A model generated the notes under the pieces. It was not told the DNA's origin. It searched no databases and saw only the letters and a program-made list of their open reading frames with translations. 5,687 nucleotides of DNA from Fibrobacter sp. UBA4373 (lineage in GTDB: Bacteria; Fibrobacterota; Fibrobacteria; Fibrobacterales; Fibrobacteraceae), in contig DGSB01000062.1 in the NCBI GenBank assembly GCA_002390045.1, positions 1 to 5,687 of the forward strand. The letters are read 5' to 3'. This document shows, one piece after another, positions 1 to 5,100 of this stretch. The first letter of the stretch is position 1. Each line of letters opens with the position of its first letter. The position numbers were made by a program, and so were the translations under genes.

Positions 1-413
1 TGATTTCGACCTTGGACGTGCTCGTCCGTTACGGCGTGAACGGCGTGATTGTCGGCAACACGTTCCCGACAAAAAAAATCGGGGAACTGCCGATGTTTGC
101 GAAGTACGAAGACTTGAAGGTTCTGCGTGCGGACGGAGACAAGGGCGGTATCAGTGGGCGTCCTCTGTACTTGAACACGTACTGGATGACTCAGCTTGTA
201 AAGTCGAGATTCCCGCAGTTGAGCGTGATCGCTTGCGGTGGCATTGACCACGGGCTGAAGGTCTTTGACCTGATGCAGGCCGGTGCCGATGCTGTGCAAT
301 GCTACAGTGTTTGCGCCTTCCGCTGGATGCCGGCCCATTCGATGCGCCGGGAACTGGTCGAGGCTTTGAAGGAAGCGAACCTGAAAAACGTTTCTGAATT
401 GCATACAAAATAA
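1..413 (+). CDS. Dihydroorotate dehydrogenase family protein (PyrD-like), C-terminal part
   Basis: This is the C-terminal 136 residues of an FMN-dependent dihydroorotate dehydrogenase (DHOD) type TIM barrel; the gene begins upstream of the window and the first whole codon is at base 3. DHODs oxidise dihydroorotate to orotate in pyrimidine synthesis. Seen in order are a strand ending in VGNT (the family's 'TNT' region), GGISGRPL (typical SGRPL motif, closest to quinone-linked class 2 enzymes), IACGGI (phosphate-binding GGI loop for FMN) and AGADAVQCYS (the family's GADAVQxYT). The tail VEALKEANLKNVSEL fits the usual final helix. The catalytic base lies upstream and is not visible. The residues after the VQ motif (VCAFRWMP) differ from the usual 'aLvykGP', so a diverged DHOD-like enzyme is possible. 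The next gene follows after 12 bases, suggesting cotranscription. The family is fairly certain; the exact class is not. Confidence 0.82.
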   Translation, partial: ISTLDVLVRYGVNGVIVGNTFPTKKIGELPMFAKYEDLKVLRADGDKGGISGRPLYLNTYWMTQLVKSRFPQLSVIACGGIDHGLKVFDLMQAGADAVQCYSVCAFRWMPAHSMRRELVEALKEANLKNVSELHTK

Positions 414-425
414 AGAGGCGGTCGG

Positions 426-965
426 ATGAATCGTCTTCTGTTCTTGCTTGCGATTTTTTTTGCAATCCCAGCCTATGCTGGGTATTTTTTGGAAAAGGAT
501 GCGGCAGAAGAAGAACAGAAGGCGATTGAAATCGATCGGGGCTTTTCGTTTGGCTTTGGGCCTTCGGCGACTTATTATTTGGGCGCGTTTGATTTAGGAA
601 TAGAAGGCCTTGGCGCTTACCGTTTTGAAAATGATTTTGGAGTGTCCTTGGATATTTCCTTAGGAATTTCTGAACCGGTTCACGAAGCGGCTTTTGCAGG
701 GCGGTACTATTTTACGGAAGGGGATTTCGTCGATTTTGGCGTGAGTGGAGTTCTTTTAAAAAAGAATTCCGAGTGGAAAAAAGCCCCCCGCATTTTTGTA
801 GATTACGGGCGGAACATGAAGCCTTGGCCTCATGCCCATTTTGCATTGCAGGCAAAGATTCGCCTTTCGTATTTGGTGGGCGAAACTTTAGGCCGCGAAG
901 AGATGTATTCGACCAAAGAGGTGTACACGACGATTTCGGGGCAGATCGCTTTGGTCTTTTTTTAG
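426..965 (+). CDS. Secreted, probable small outer-membrane beta-barrel protein, unknown function
   Basis: I do not recognise a named family. The 179-residue product starts with a clear signal peptide (about residues 1-18, hydrophobic core LLFLLAIFFAIP, cleavage after AYA). After a short charged acidic segment (about 24-36), the rest alternates hydrophobic and polar residues with many Gly, Tyr and Phe, in strands such as FSFGFGPSATYYLGAF, FGVSLDISLGI and ISGQIALVFF. It ends in Phe, as outer-membrane barrels recognised by BamA commonly do. A small barrel of about eight strands is inferred. The ATG at 426 is preceded by AAGAGG seven bases upstream. It sits 12 bases after the DHOD-like gene and 9 bases before the PDZ-thioredoxin gene, so the three are probably one transcript. 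The other exported neighbour suggests an envelope role but does not identify it. Confidence 0.72.
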   Translation: MNRLLFLLAIFFAIPAYAGYFLEKDAAEEEQKAIEIDRGFSFGFGPSATYYLGAFDLGIEGLGAYRFENDFGVSLDISLGISEPVHEAAFAGRYYFTEGDFVDFGVSGVLLKKNSEWKKAPRIFVDYGRNMKPWPHAHFALQAKIRLSYLVGETLGREEMYSTKEVYTTISGQIALVFF

Positions 966-974
966 GAAGTCCGG

Positions 975-1736
975 ATGCGTTGGATTTTTTTTGTCGCTTT
1001 CATTTTTATTCTTAGCGGATTTTCGTTTGCAAATCCATGGTTAGGTCTTGCGTTTAAGCAGGAACCGTATAAAGATCAGATCGCGTTGAAGGTTGCAGGT
1101 GTTCATCCGAGTTCGGGAGCCTTGGAATCGAAAATTCAGAATGGCGATTTGATTGTGAAAATCAACGGAAAGAAAATCACGGGCTTGAATGTGGTAAAGT
1201 CTGAACTTTCGGCGGCAAAGACCGGCCAAAAGGTCGCGCTTGAAATTGTGCGGGAAGGAAAAACGAAAAAGGTGAATGTAAAGCTCACCGAACGCCCCGA
1301 CGACATTTCGAGCCTGACAGGTTCTTCCATTGGAAGCAAGGCTCTTGCGTTCCAGCAGAACTTTTACCGCAACGGCGAAAAGAGAAAGTCCAAGCCGAAA
1401 GTGACGCTTTTAGACTTTTGGGCGACCTGGTGTGGACCTTGCCGCCAGACGCTCCCGATCGTGGGACGTTTGTATGAAAAACTCTCGAGTCAGGGCTTTG
1501 AAGTCATCGGAGTTTCTACGGAACAACTTTCCGTACTCGAACAGTTTTACAAGGAACATCCTTCGCCGTATCCGCTTTACCGCGATGCGACAGGAGAAAT
1601 GAATCGCCATTATGGGATCTCTGCGATCCCGACGTTAATGTTGTTGGATGAAAACGGCTACATCCAAAAAGTTTGGCCGGGAGTTCCGAGCGAAAAGGCC
1701 TTGGAAAAGGCGATTCTCGACGCGATGAAGGAGTAG
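975..1736 (+). CDS. Exported PDZ domain-TlpA-like thioredoxin fusion protein
   Basis: This 253-residue protein joins two domains behind a signal peptide (residues 1-19, ending FSFA). Residues about 22-108 look like a PDZ domain: WLGLAF, then SGALESKIQNGDLIVKINGKKITG, the usual 'A..aGl..GD.I..inG..i' pattern, then a final strand. Residues about 142-250 are a thioredoxin fold of the TlpA/ResA kind: LLDFWATWCGPCRQTLP with the CxxC pair C153/C156, VIGVSTEQ, and the cis-proline loop AIPT (P219) followed by LMLLDENG. Family knowledge says such proteins are periplasmic or membrane-side thiol-disulfide reductases; the PDZ part probably binds a peptide or partner protein. The ATG at 975 has AGGAAG five bases upstream. 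The signal has no obvious lipobox cysteine, so a soluble or N-terminally anchored form is likely. Substrate unknown; the neighbouring small barrel protein contains no cysteine, so it is not an obvious client. Confidence 0.88.
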   Translation: MRWIFFVAFIFILSGFSFANPWLGLAFKQEPYKDQIALKVAGVHPSSGALESKIQNGDLIVKINGKKITGLNVVKSELSAAKTGQKVALEIVREGKTKKVNVKLTERPDDISSLTGSSIGSKALAFQQNFYRNGEKRKSKPKVTLLDFWATWCGPCRQTLPIVGRLYEKLSSQGFEVIGVSTEQLSVLEQFYKEHPSPYPLYRDATGEMNRHYGISAIPTLMLLDENGYIQKVWPGVPSEKALEKAILDAMKE

Positions 1737-1743
1737 AGGCGTT

Positions 1744-2562
1744 TCACCACCAGAAAAACACTTGCAATTCGCTAATGACGAGACAGGCGATGTTTATAAT
1801 GAAACCGTTTTGATTGAGCCTCTTTCCCTTGTTCTTTTTTTGGGATCCTTTTACGATTCCGATTGTAGACAGAAGTATCGTTGGAAAAGAAAGAATGAAT
1901 TTTCCGACGATAAGAATCAAGGCTACAAATGCTATACCGATGGCATGTTCCCCGGTGCCATTCTGATTATCTTCAAAAGCGGTAACGATAAAAGAATTTA
2001 AAATCGTCTGGAAAATTAGAACAACGATGCAAACGATAGAAATCTTGAATGTGGAGCTTATTTTGTTTGTATCTTCGGATTCAGATGGTTGAAGATCTGT
2101 TGTAGGAATCGAATGGATTCTGCTCGAAATATCTTTCAGCAAAAAAACATAAGAAATCCAATAGAAAATATTTAGAATCAAATTGAAAGCCAGATGATGC
2201 ATTTGGTAAAAGATCATATAAAGGAAATTGTAACACCAATTTTTAGAATAGAATAAAACGCGTATATACACGGGAATCCAGAAATTGTAGGCTATAAGTC
2301 CAAATAAAATGTCGGCTGAGAGGTAAACGATGAGGCCTGTTTTGATTCTTGACAATTTTTTTGAATTTTCAATTTTTGGAATCTTTTGGGAAATAAAGAT
2401 CAGTGCCAGCAGTGAAATTAAATGAAGAAAAAGGAATGCGAAATTTCCGCAGTTTTCGCAATAGAGGATAAAATTGATGAAGGAGTATGTAGCATCAATG
2501 ATAAGAATAATCAGGAACAAGAAGGAAGGCTTGACTCTTTCTTCCCCTGGCTTCTGCTGCAT
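1744..2562 (-). CDS. Multi-pass membrane protein of unknown function, AT-rich
   Basis: I do not recognise this 272-residue protein. It has a short basic N-terminus, then about six or seven hydrophobic segments at roughly residues 13-33, 41-58, 74-97, 113-142, 173-195, 206-236 and 252-270. A polar loop (about 143-172) contains a Ser/Glu/Asp-rich stretch, and a second loop (238-251) is strongly basic. No catalytic or transport motif is evident. The frame is open upstream to a TTG at 2589, but the ATG at 2562 is preferred. It lies one base after the acetyltransferase stop (TGA-C-ATG), with GGGGA four bases upstream, so translation is probably coupled. Ile, Phe, Asn and AT-rich codons stand out from the GC-richer neighbours. 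Part of that is membrane composition, but recent acquisition is possible. Its stop is 7 bases from the stop of the convergent PDZ-thioredoxin gene, with no terminator hairpin between them. Confidence 0.7.
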   Translation of the reverse strand: MQQKPGEERVKPSFLFLIILIIDATYSFINFILYCENCGNFAFLFLHLISLLALIFISQKIPKIENSKKLSRIKTGLIVYLSADILFGLIAYNFWIPVYIRVLFYSKNWCYNFLYMIFYQMHHLAFNLILNIFYWISYVFLLKDISSRIHSIPTTDLQPSESEDTNKISSTFKISIVCIVVLIFQTILNSFIVTAFEDNQNGTGEHAIGIAFVALILIVGKFILSFPTILLSTIGIVKGSQKKNKGKRLNQNGFIINIACLVISELQVFFWW

Positions 2563-2563
2563 G

Positions 2564-3163
2564 TCATCCCCGCGTTTTTTCTTGTTCAACCTTCTTGAGA
2601 ACGCGGCAGGGGTTGCCTACGGCAACGACACCTTGCGGAATGTCCCGTGTGACCACGCTCCCCGCCCCGATAACGCTTCCTGCACCGATTGTCACTCCGC
2701 CACAAATGGTCACGTTTCCTGCAATCCAGCAGTTATCTTCGATGGTAATCGGTTTTGCGTATTCCAGGTCGGTGAGGCTTCCGTCGGGCTTTTCGAACAT
2801 GTTGCGTTCTTGCCAGCGAAGCGGGTGCATGGGCGTGAGTATTGAAACGTTTGGACCGATAAATACGTTGTTTCCGATGCTTACCGGGGCGCAATCCAGA
2901 ACGGTAAAGTTGAAGTTTGCGTAACTTTTTTCGCCAATGCGGGTGTTGCACCCGTAATCAAAAAAGATGGGCCCTTGCAGGTAAACGCCCTTGGCGGGGG
3001 AAGCCCCTAGAATCTGAGCAAGGGTGTTTTCGCGGTTCTTGTCCGTTTCCAGTAAGCTGTTGTATTGTTGGCATAGGGCGTGGCATGCACTTCTTCTGGA
3101 TGCAAGCTCCTTGTCGCTGGGGTCGTATAGCTCGCCTGCAAGCATTTTTTCTTTTTCGGTCAT
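2564..3163 (-). CDS. Sugar O-acetyltransferase, maltose/galactoside acetyltransferase (Maa/LacA/NodL) type
   Basis: The 199-residue product is a left-handed beta-helix acetyltransferase that moves acetyl from acetyl-CoA to a sugar hydroxyl; the physiological acceptor cannot be told from sequence. The N-terminal MTEKEKMLAGELYDP is the characteristic opening of the maltose-acetyltransferase (Mac) domain (about residues 5-58), which fixes the start at 3163 even though no clear Shine-Dalgarno is seen. Hexapeptide repeats follow: ANFNFTVLDCAPVSIGNNVFIGPNV (about 82-106) and ITIEDNCWIAGNVTICGGVTIGAGSVIGAGSVVTRDIP (about 139-176). H113 in PMHPL matches the catalytic histidine of LacA (H115). The ending VVAVGNPCRVLKKV is also typical, so length and domain order are complete. 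The upstream transpeptidase gene ends 34 bases away and the downstream membrane protein starts after one base, so a three-gene operon is likely. It probably acts in the cytoplasm. Confidence 0.93.
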   Translation of the reverse strand: MTEKEKMLAGELYDPSDKELASRRSACHALCQQYNSLLETDKNRENTLAQILGASPAKGVYLQGPIFFDYGCNTRIGEKSYANFNFTVLDCAPVSIGNNVFIGPNVSILTPMHPLRWQERNMFEKPDGSLTDLEYAKPITIEDNCWIAGNVTICGGVTIGAGSVIGAGSVVTRDIPQGVVAVGNPCRVLKKVEQEKTRG

Positions 3164-3197
3164 AGCAACAATATATAAAATGGTTGAACCCGATTTT

Positions 3198-3638
3198 CTA
3201 GGGCTTGATGGTTATCGGAGTTCCGTCCTTGACGGCGTTGTAGATTTTTTCGATTTCGTCGTTGGTGACCGCGATGCAGCCGGCGGTCCAGTCCTTAAAA
3301 CGATGCCAAAAGTTAAATAGGAAAGCGGGATAACGATTCGGTGTGCCGTGAATCATGATGTCGCCGCCGGGATTGTAGTTGCCCTTTTGCGCGGCTTGAA
3401 TTTGCGCTTTATTCGGGTATGAAATTCGGAGTGATAGATGAAATTTGCTTTTGGGATTGTGGCGTTCGATGGTGTAGTCACCTTCGGGTGTTTTGTTGTC
3501 GCCGGACTTGACCTTTGCACCAACCGGATTTTTGCCCAAGGAAATCCTGTAGGTTTTGACAATTGTTTCGCCGTGGCGCAGGTGCATTTGCCGCTTCGCC
3601 TTTTCGACGAGAATGTTGTCTATGGGGGTTGGGAACAT
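3198..3638 (-). CDS. L,D-transpeptidase (YkuD) domain protein without a visible signal peptide
   Basis: This is a 146-residue catalytic domain of the YkuD/ErfK family. Known members form 3-3 peptidoglycan cross-links, anchor proteins to the wall, or cleave such links, always in the periplasm. The sequence shows ILVEKAKRQMHL (first strand), ISLGKNPVGAKVKSGDNKTPEGDY, DIMIHGTPN with H97, and DWTAGCIAVTNDEIEKI with the catalytic cysteine C121 in the (S/T)xGC signature. It ends DGTPITIKP, as the family does. The domain appears complete. Odd point: members normally carry a signal peptide or anchor, yet here the domain starts almost at the first residue, and an in-frame TAA at 3657-3659 excludes a longer N-terminus. 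No hydrophobic leader is seen in the other frames upstream. The ATG at 3638 lacks a clear Shine-Dalgarno. It is the first gene of a probable minus-strand operon and has an inverted repeat 5 bases upstream. Confidence 0.88.
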   Translation of the reverse strand: MFPTPIDNILVEKAKRQMHLRHGETIVKTYRISLGKNPVGAKVKSGDNKTPEGDYTIERHNPKSKFHLSLRISYPNKAQIQAAQKGNYNPGGDIMIHGTPNRYPAFLFNFWHRFKDWTAGCIAVTNDEIEKIYNAVKDGTPITIKP

Positions 3639-3643
3639 GGCTT

Positions 3644-3669
3644 GAAATGTAGTTTTTTAGGTACATTTC
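3644..3669. promoter_or_regulatory. 8-bp inverted repeat upstream of the L,D-transpeptidase gene
   Basis: GAAATGTA (3644-3651) and TACATTTC (3662-3669) are perfect inverted copies with a 10-base spacer. The repeat ends 5 bases before the transpeptidase ATG (minus strand). The 18-base centre-to-centre spacing would suit a dimeric repressor. Alternatively, in the mRNA it could fold into a hairpin that hides the ribosome site, which otherwise shows no Shine-Dalgarno. The arms are seen; the function is inferred. Confidence 0.45.
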
Positions 3670-3680
3670 CTGCATCCCCG

Positions 3681-3720
3681 AACGCATCTCGTCTAAGGAA
3701 AGGCGAGGTGCGTTTTTTTT
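3681..3720 (+). terminator. Rho-independent terminator facing +, with no + strand gene in front of it
   Basis: AACGCATCTCG (3681-3691) pairs with CGAGGTGCGTT (3704-3714) over 11 positions with one G-T wobble, leaving a 12-base loop that may close by two more pairs. Eight T residues (3713-3720) follow directly. On the minus strand the sequence after the stem is not T-rich, so the terminator acts only on + transcripts. The gene on its left runs on the minus strand, so the terminated transcript is not a known gene here. Confidence 0.75.
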
Positions 3721-3768
3721 ATTTGGGCTTTCCTGCCCTTTGCGAAAGAACCCCTCTAGAAATCAACC

Positions 3769-3784
3769 GGTCGCAAATGCGACC
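3769..3784. promoter_or_regulatory. Candidate operator of the small-ORF/HTH operon
   Basis: GGTCGCA-AA-TGCGACC is a perfect 7-bp inverted repeat with a 2-base spacer, 17 bases before the start of the 54-codon gene. The spacer is too short for a stable RNA loop, so a DNA site for a dimeric regulator is more likely. The XRE-type protein encoded by the same operon is the obvious candidate binder, since such proteins commonly autoregulate. I see no convincing -35/-10 pair around it. Confidence 0.55.
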
Positions 3785-3792
3785 ACATCAAT

Positions 3793-3797
3793 GGAGG
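3793..3797 (+). promoter_or_regulatory. Ribosome binding site of the 54-codon gene
   Basis: GGAGG lies four bases upstream of the ATG at 3802. The spacing is slightly short but the match is strong, and it is the main reason to believe that the short frame is translated. Confidence 0.6.
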
Positions 3798-3801
3798 CTG
3801 T

Positions 3802-3966
3802 ATGAAGTCTAAAGAAATCTTCTCGACAGTTTTTGCCAAGGCTAAAGATCTGGCAAATGAAATCCATCTTTCTTACCATTGGGTGGCGTGTTGGATTGAA
3901 ACAATTGAAGGAATTGAATTGGAGGTCACTTATGTTGGAAGCCGTGAAAATGCGCCTTACAAGTAA
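3802..3966 (+). CDS. Small protein of 54 residues, first gene of an HTH operon
   Basis: This short frame encodes 54 residues beginning MKSKEIFSTVFAKAKDLANE and ending SRENAPYK. The first ~20 residues form a likely amphipathic helix (IFxxxFxKAKDLANEI). A Trp/His/Cys-containing middle (YHWVACWIETI) and a possible strand (GIELEVTYVG) follow. The N-terminal pattern recalls short helical proteins often found beside HTH genes, but I cannot name a family or a function. Support for translation comes from a GGAGG site, a palindrome just upstream, and a 35-base overlap with the start of the HTH gene in another frame. That overlap is a typical arrangement for translational coupling. It could be a toxin or partner of the HTH protein, a leader peptide that controls the HTH gene, or the shortened remnant of a larger protein. 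No signal peptide or transmembrane segment is evident. Confidence 0.6.
   Translation: MKSKEIFSTVFAKAKDLANEIHLSYHWVACWIETIEGIELEVTYVGSRENAPYK
3921..3925 (+). promoter_or_regulatory. Ribosome binding site that fixes the HTH gene start at 3932
   Basis: GGAGG, preceded by TT, lies six bases before the ATG at 3932, inside the small upstream gene. The same frame is open back to a TTG at 3833, but that start has no such site and would lie almost wholly inside the 54-codon gene, so 3932 is preferred. Confidence 0.65.
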
Positions 3967-4321
3967 GGATGTGAGTGGAACGATGTTTACGTTTGAGGGA
4001 ACGAACATTCCTGAACACCTTCTGCTTTATATCAGGTCTGCATTCCCGAATGTGGAAGATATCGTGAATGGAGACGAAGAGTATGTTGAGTGGGGTGAGA
4101 CGGACCTTTCAAAACAAATCAAAGCGGAAACTACGCCTGCTGAGAGTTTGAAGTTGCTTCGCACGACTTTTGGCTACACTCAGCAGCAGCTTGCGGATAA
4201 GGTTGGTATAACAAAACAGCAGATATCTGCCATGGAGCGGGGTAGGGAACCGATTGGTCGCAAGATGGCCCACAGGCTCGCGAACGCTCTTGGAACAAGT
4301 TATAAGAACTTGTTTTGGTAG
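3932..4321 (+). CDS. XRE-family helix-turn-helix protein, antitoxin-like (HigA-type layout)
   Basis: The 129-residue product has two parts. Residues about 7-60 form an N-terminal region (TMFTFEGTNIPEHLLLYIRSAFPNVEDI, then an acidic stretch with EEYVEWGET) of a kind seen in HTH proteins that have an extra partner-binding or ligand domain. Residues about 68-127 are a Cro/CI (XRE) helix-turn-helix: TPAESLKLLRTTFGYTQQQLADKVGITKQQISAMERGREPIGRKMAHRLANALGTSYKNLFW, with TQQQLADKVGI and KQQISAMERG as the two DNA-reading helices. The 'TPaesLk.lR' and 'GREPIGRKMAhrLA' patterns resemble HTH antitoxins of HigA type. It is cytoplasmic and probably binds the palindrome at 3769-3784 to repress its own operon. 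The preceding 54-codon gene overlaps it, and no RelE/HigB-like toxin is visible nearby, so a toxin-antitoxin role remains an inference. Confidence 0.82.
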   Translation: MLEAVKMRLTSKDVSGTMFTFEGTNIPEHLLLYIRSAFPNVEDIVNGDEEYVEWGETDLSKQIKAETTPAESLKLLRTTFGYTQQQLADKVGITKQQISAMERGREPIGRKMAHRLANALGTSYKNLFW

Positions 4322-4452
4322 AAACTAGCCGCAAATCTCAAGGCCGAGTTGGTGTAGGGTGGGGTTGCGTGCTAAAGTTCATTGCTCGTAAAGAGCGACT
4401 ATAAGACCTATTTCTGAATATACCTTTATTTATGCGGATTCGCAAGTAGCTT

Positions 4453-5040
4453 TTATGTTGTCACGAATTTAATCAGTTCCGTGTAATCTCCTGAATCAGC
4501 GGCATGAAGCGCATCAATGTACTTCTTTCGTAAATCCGTAATGTCGGTCAGGCTAGCATCACCCCAGTAGAGCCGCGCTTCGCCAAGTTGCTGCATGAGC
4601 AGGTCCGCCATCAGTCGCGAAATTCTACCATTGCCGTTAGGGAACGGGTGGATTAAAACAAGCCTGTGGTGAAGCCGGACGGCTATTTCCAAGTTGGGGA
4701 ATGTATGGTTCTCTATCCAGAATTTCACATCATCGAACAATGTCTTCAATTTGACGGGAATTTGGTATGGTGCGACCCCAATGTTTCTTTCCGTCGTTCG
4801 GTATTCACCGGCCCATTTCCACACTTGACCGAACATCCGTTTGTGCAATTTCATAAGGAATGTATCGTTCAGAACATCTCGTTGCTTGTGAGTTGCAAGC
4901 CACATTTCAGCATCCAAAATATTGCGCGTTTCGAACTCGTTGAGTTCGCGCCTAAGTGTTATCCACTTGGGCTTTAACCCTTCGCGTTCTTCTGGCGTAA
5001 GGGGCGTAGAATTGTCGTCTGATGTAAATATATCGGCCAT
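4453..5040 (-). CDS. Mobile mystery protein B, Fic/DOC domain protein
   Basis: This 195-residue protein matches the family called mobile mystery protein B over its full length: STPLTPEEREGLKPKWITLRRELNEFE at the start, NILDAEMW, then FLMKLHKRMFGQVWKWAGEYRTTERNIGV (about 62-89), which includes the Fic flap region. Next come LHHRLVLIHPFPNGNGRISRLMADLL (about 123-148) and YIDALHAADSGDYTELIKF at the end. The Fic motif is complete, with H131 as catalytic base and N135/G136/N137/G138/R139, so nucleotide transfer (usually AMP from ATP to a hydroxyl side chain) is expected; the target is unknown. The frame is open to an ATG at 5064 and a TTG at 5079. The ATG at 5040 is chosen because family members start shortly before the TPL motif and because the earlier ATG lies in a palindrome. 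No strong Shine-Dalgarno is seen. The HTH partner gene ends 60 bases upstream. Confidence 0.92.
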   Translation of the reverse strand: MADIFTSDDNSTPLTPEEREGLKPKWITLRRELNEFETRNILDAEMWLATHKQRDVLNDTFLMKLHKRMFGQVWKWAGEYRTTERNIGVAPYQIPVKLKTLFDDVKFWIENHTFPNLEIAVRLHHRLVLIHPFPNGNGRISRLMADLLMQQLGEARLYWGDASLTDITDLRKKYIDALHAADSGDYTELIKFVTT

Positions 5041-5063
5041 ACCCAAAATATAAATTATGGGCA

Positions 5064-5086
5064 TGTCATAAAATGACAAAATGACG
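5064..5086. promoter_or_regulatory. Palindrome plus third half-site between the HTH and Fic genes
   Basis: TGTCAT (5064-5069) and ATGACA (5073-5078) form a perfect inverted repeat with an AAA spacer. A third half-site, ATGACG (5081-5086), follows in direct orientation 8 bases from the second. It lies in the gap between the two minus-strand genes, just upstream of the preferred Fic start, where it could control Fic expression separately. On the minus strand TTGTCA here might also serve as a -35 element. Function is inferred. Confidence 0.45.
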
Positions 5087-5100
5087 AATGGGAAAAATTT

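Noticed and set aside
1737..1743. Shared bidirectional terminator between the convergent operons
   Set aside because: The gap is only 7 bases and neither flank shows a GC-rich stem followed by T residues.
2474..3320. Several + strand frames opposite the acetyltransferase gene
   Set aside because: They mirror a strongly recognised minus-strand family and have low-complexity, unrecognisable products.
3438..3812. 124-codon + strand frame opposite the transpeptidase gene
   Set aside because: It is antisense to a well-supported L,D-transpeptidase domain, runs through the terminator, and its product has no recognisable pattern.
3833..4321. Longer HTH protein starting at TTG 3833
   Set aside because: The added residues are basic and unlike the family, there is no matching ribosome site, and the ATG at 3932 has GGAGG at good spacing.
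4382..4398. Hairpin TTGCTC-GTAAA-GAGCGA after the HTH gene as a terminator
   Set aside because: The stem is six pairs with one wobble and no T tract follows on either strand.
4435..4446. TGCG-GATT-CGCA hairpin as terminator of the Fic gene
   Set aside because: It has only four pairs and no T run on the minus strand.
4978..5000. Autoinhibitory (S/T)xxxE(G/N) motif in the Fic protein N-terminus
   Set aside because: The stretch T15 to G21 has one residue too many between Thr and Glu-Gly, and as I recall the family the Thr is not conserved, so a built-in inhibitory helix is not supported.
5064..5079. Fic protein start at ATG 5064 or TTG 5079
   Set aside because: Neither has a Shine-Dalgarno, the ATG lies in the palindrome, and the extra residues do not fit the family start.
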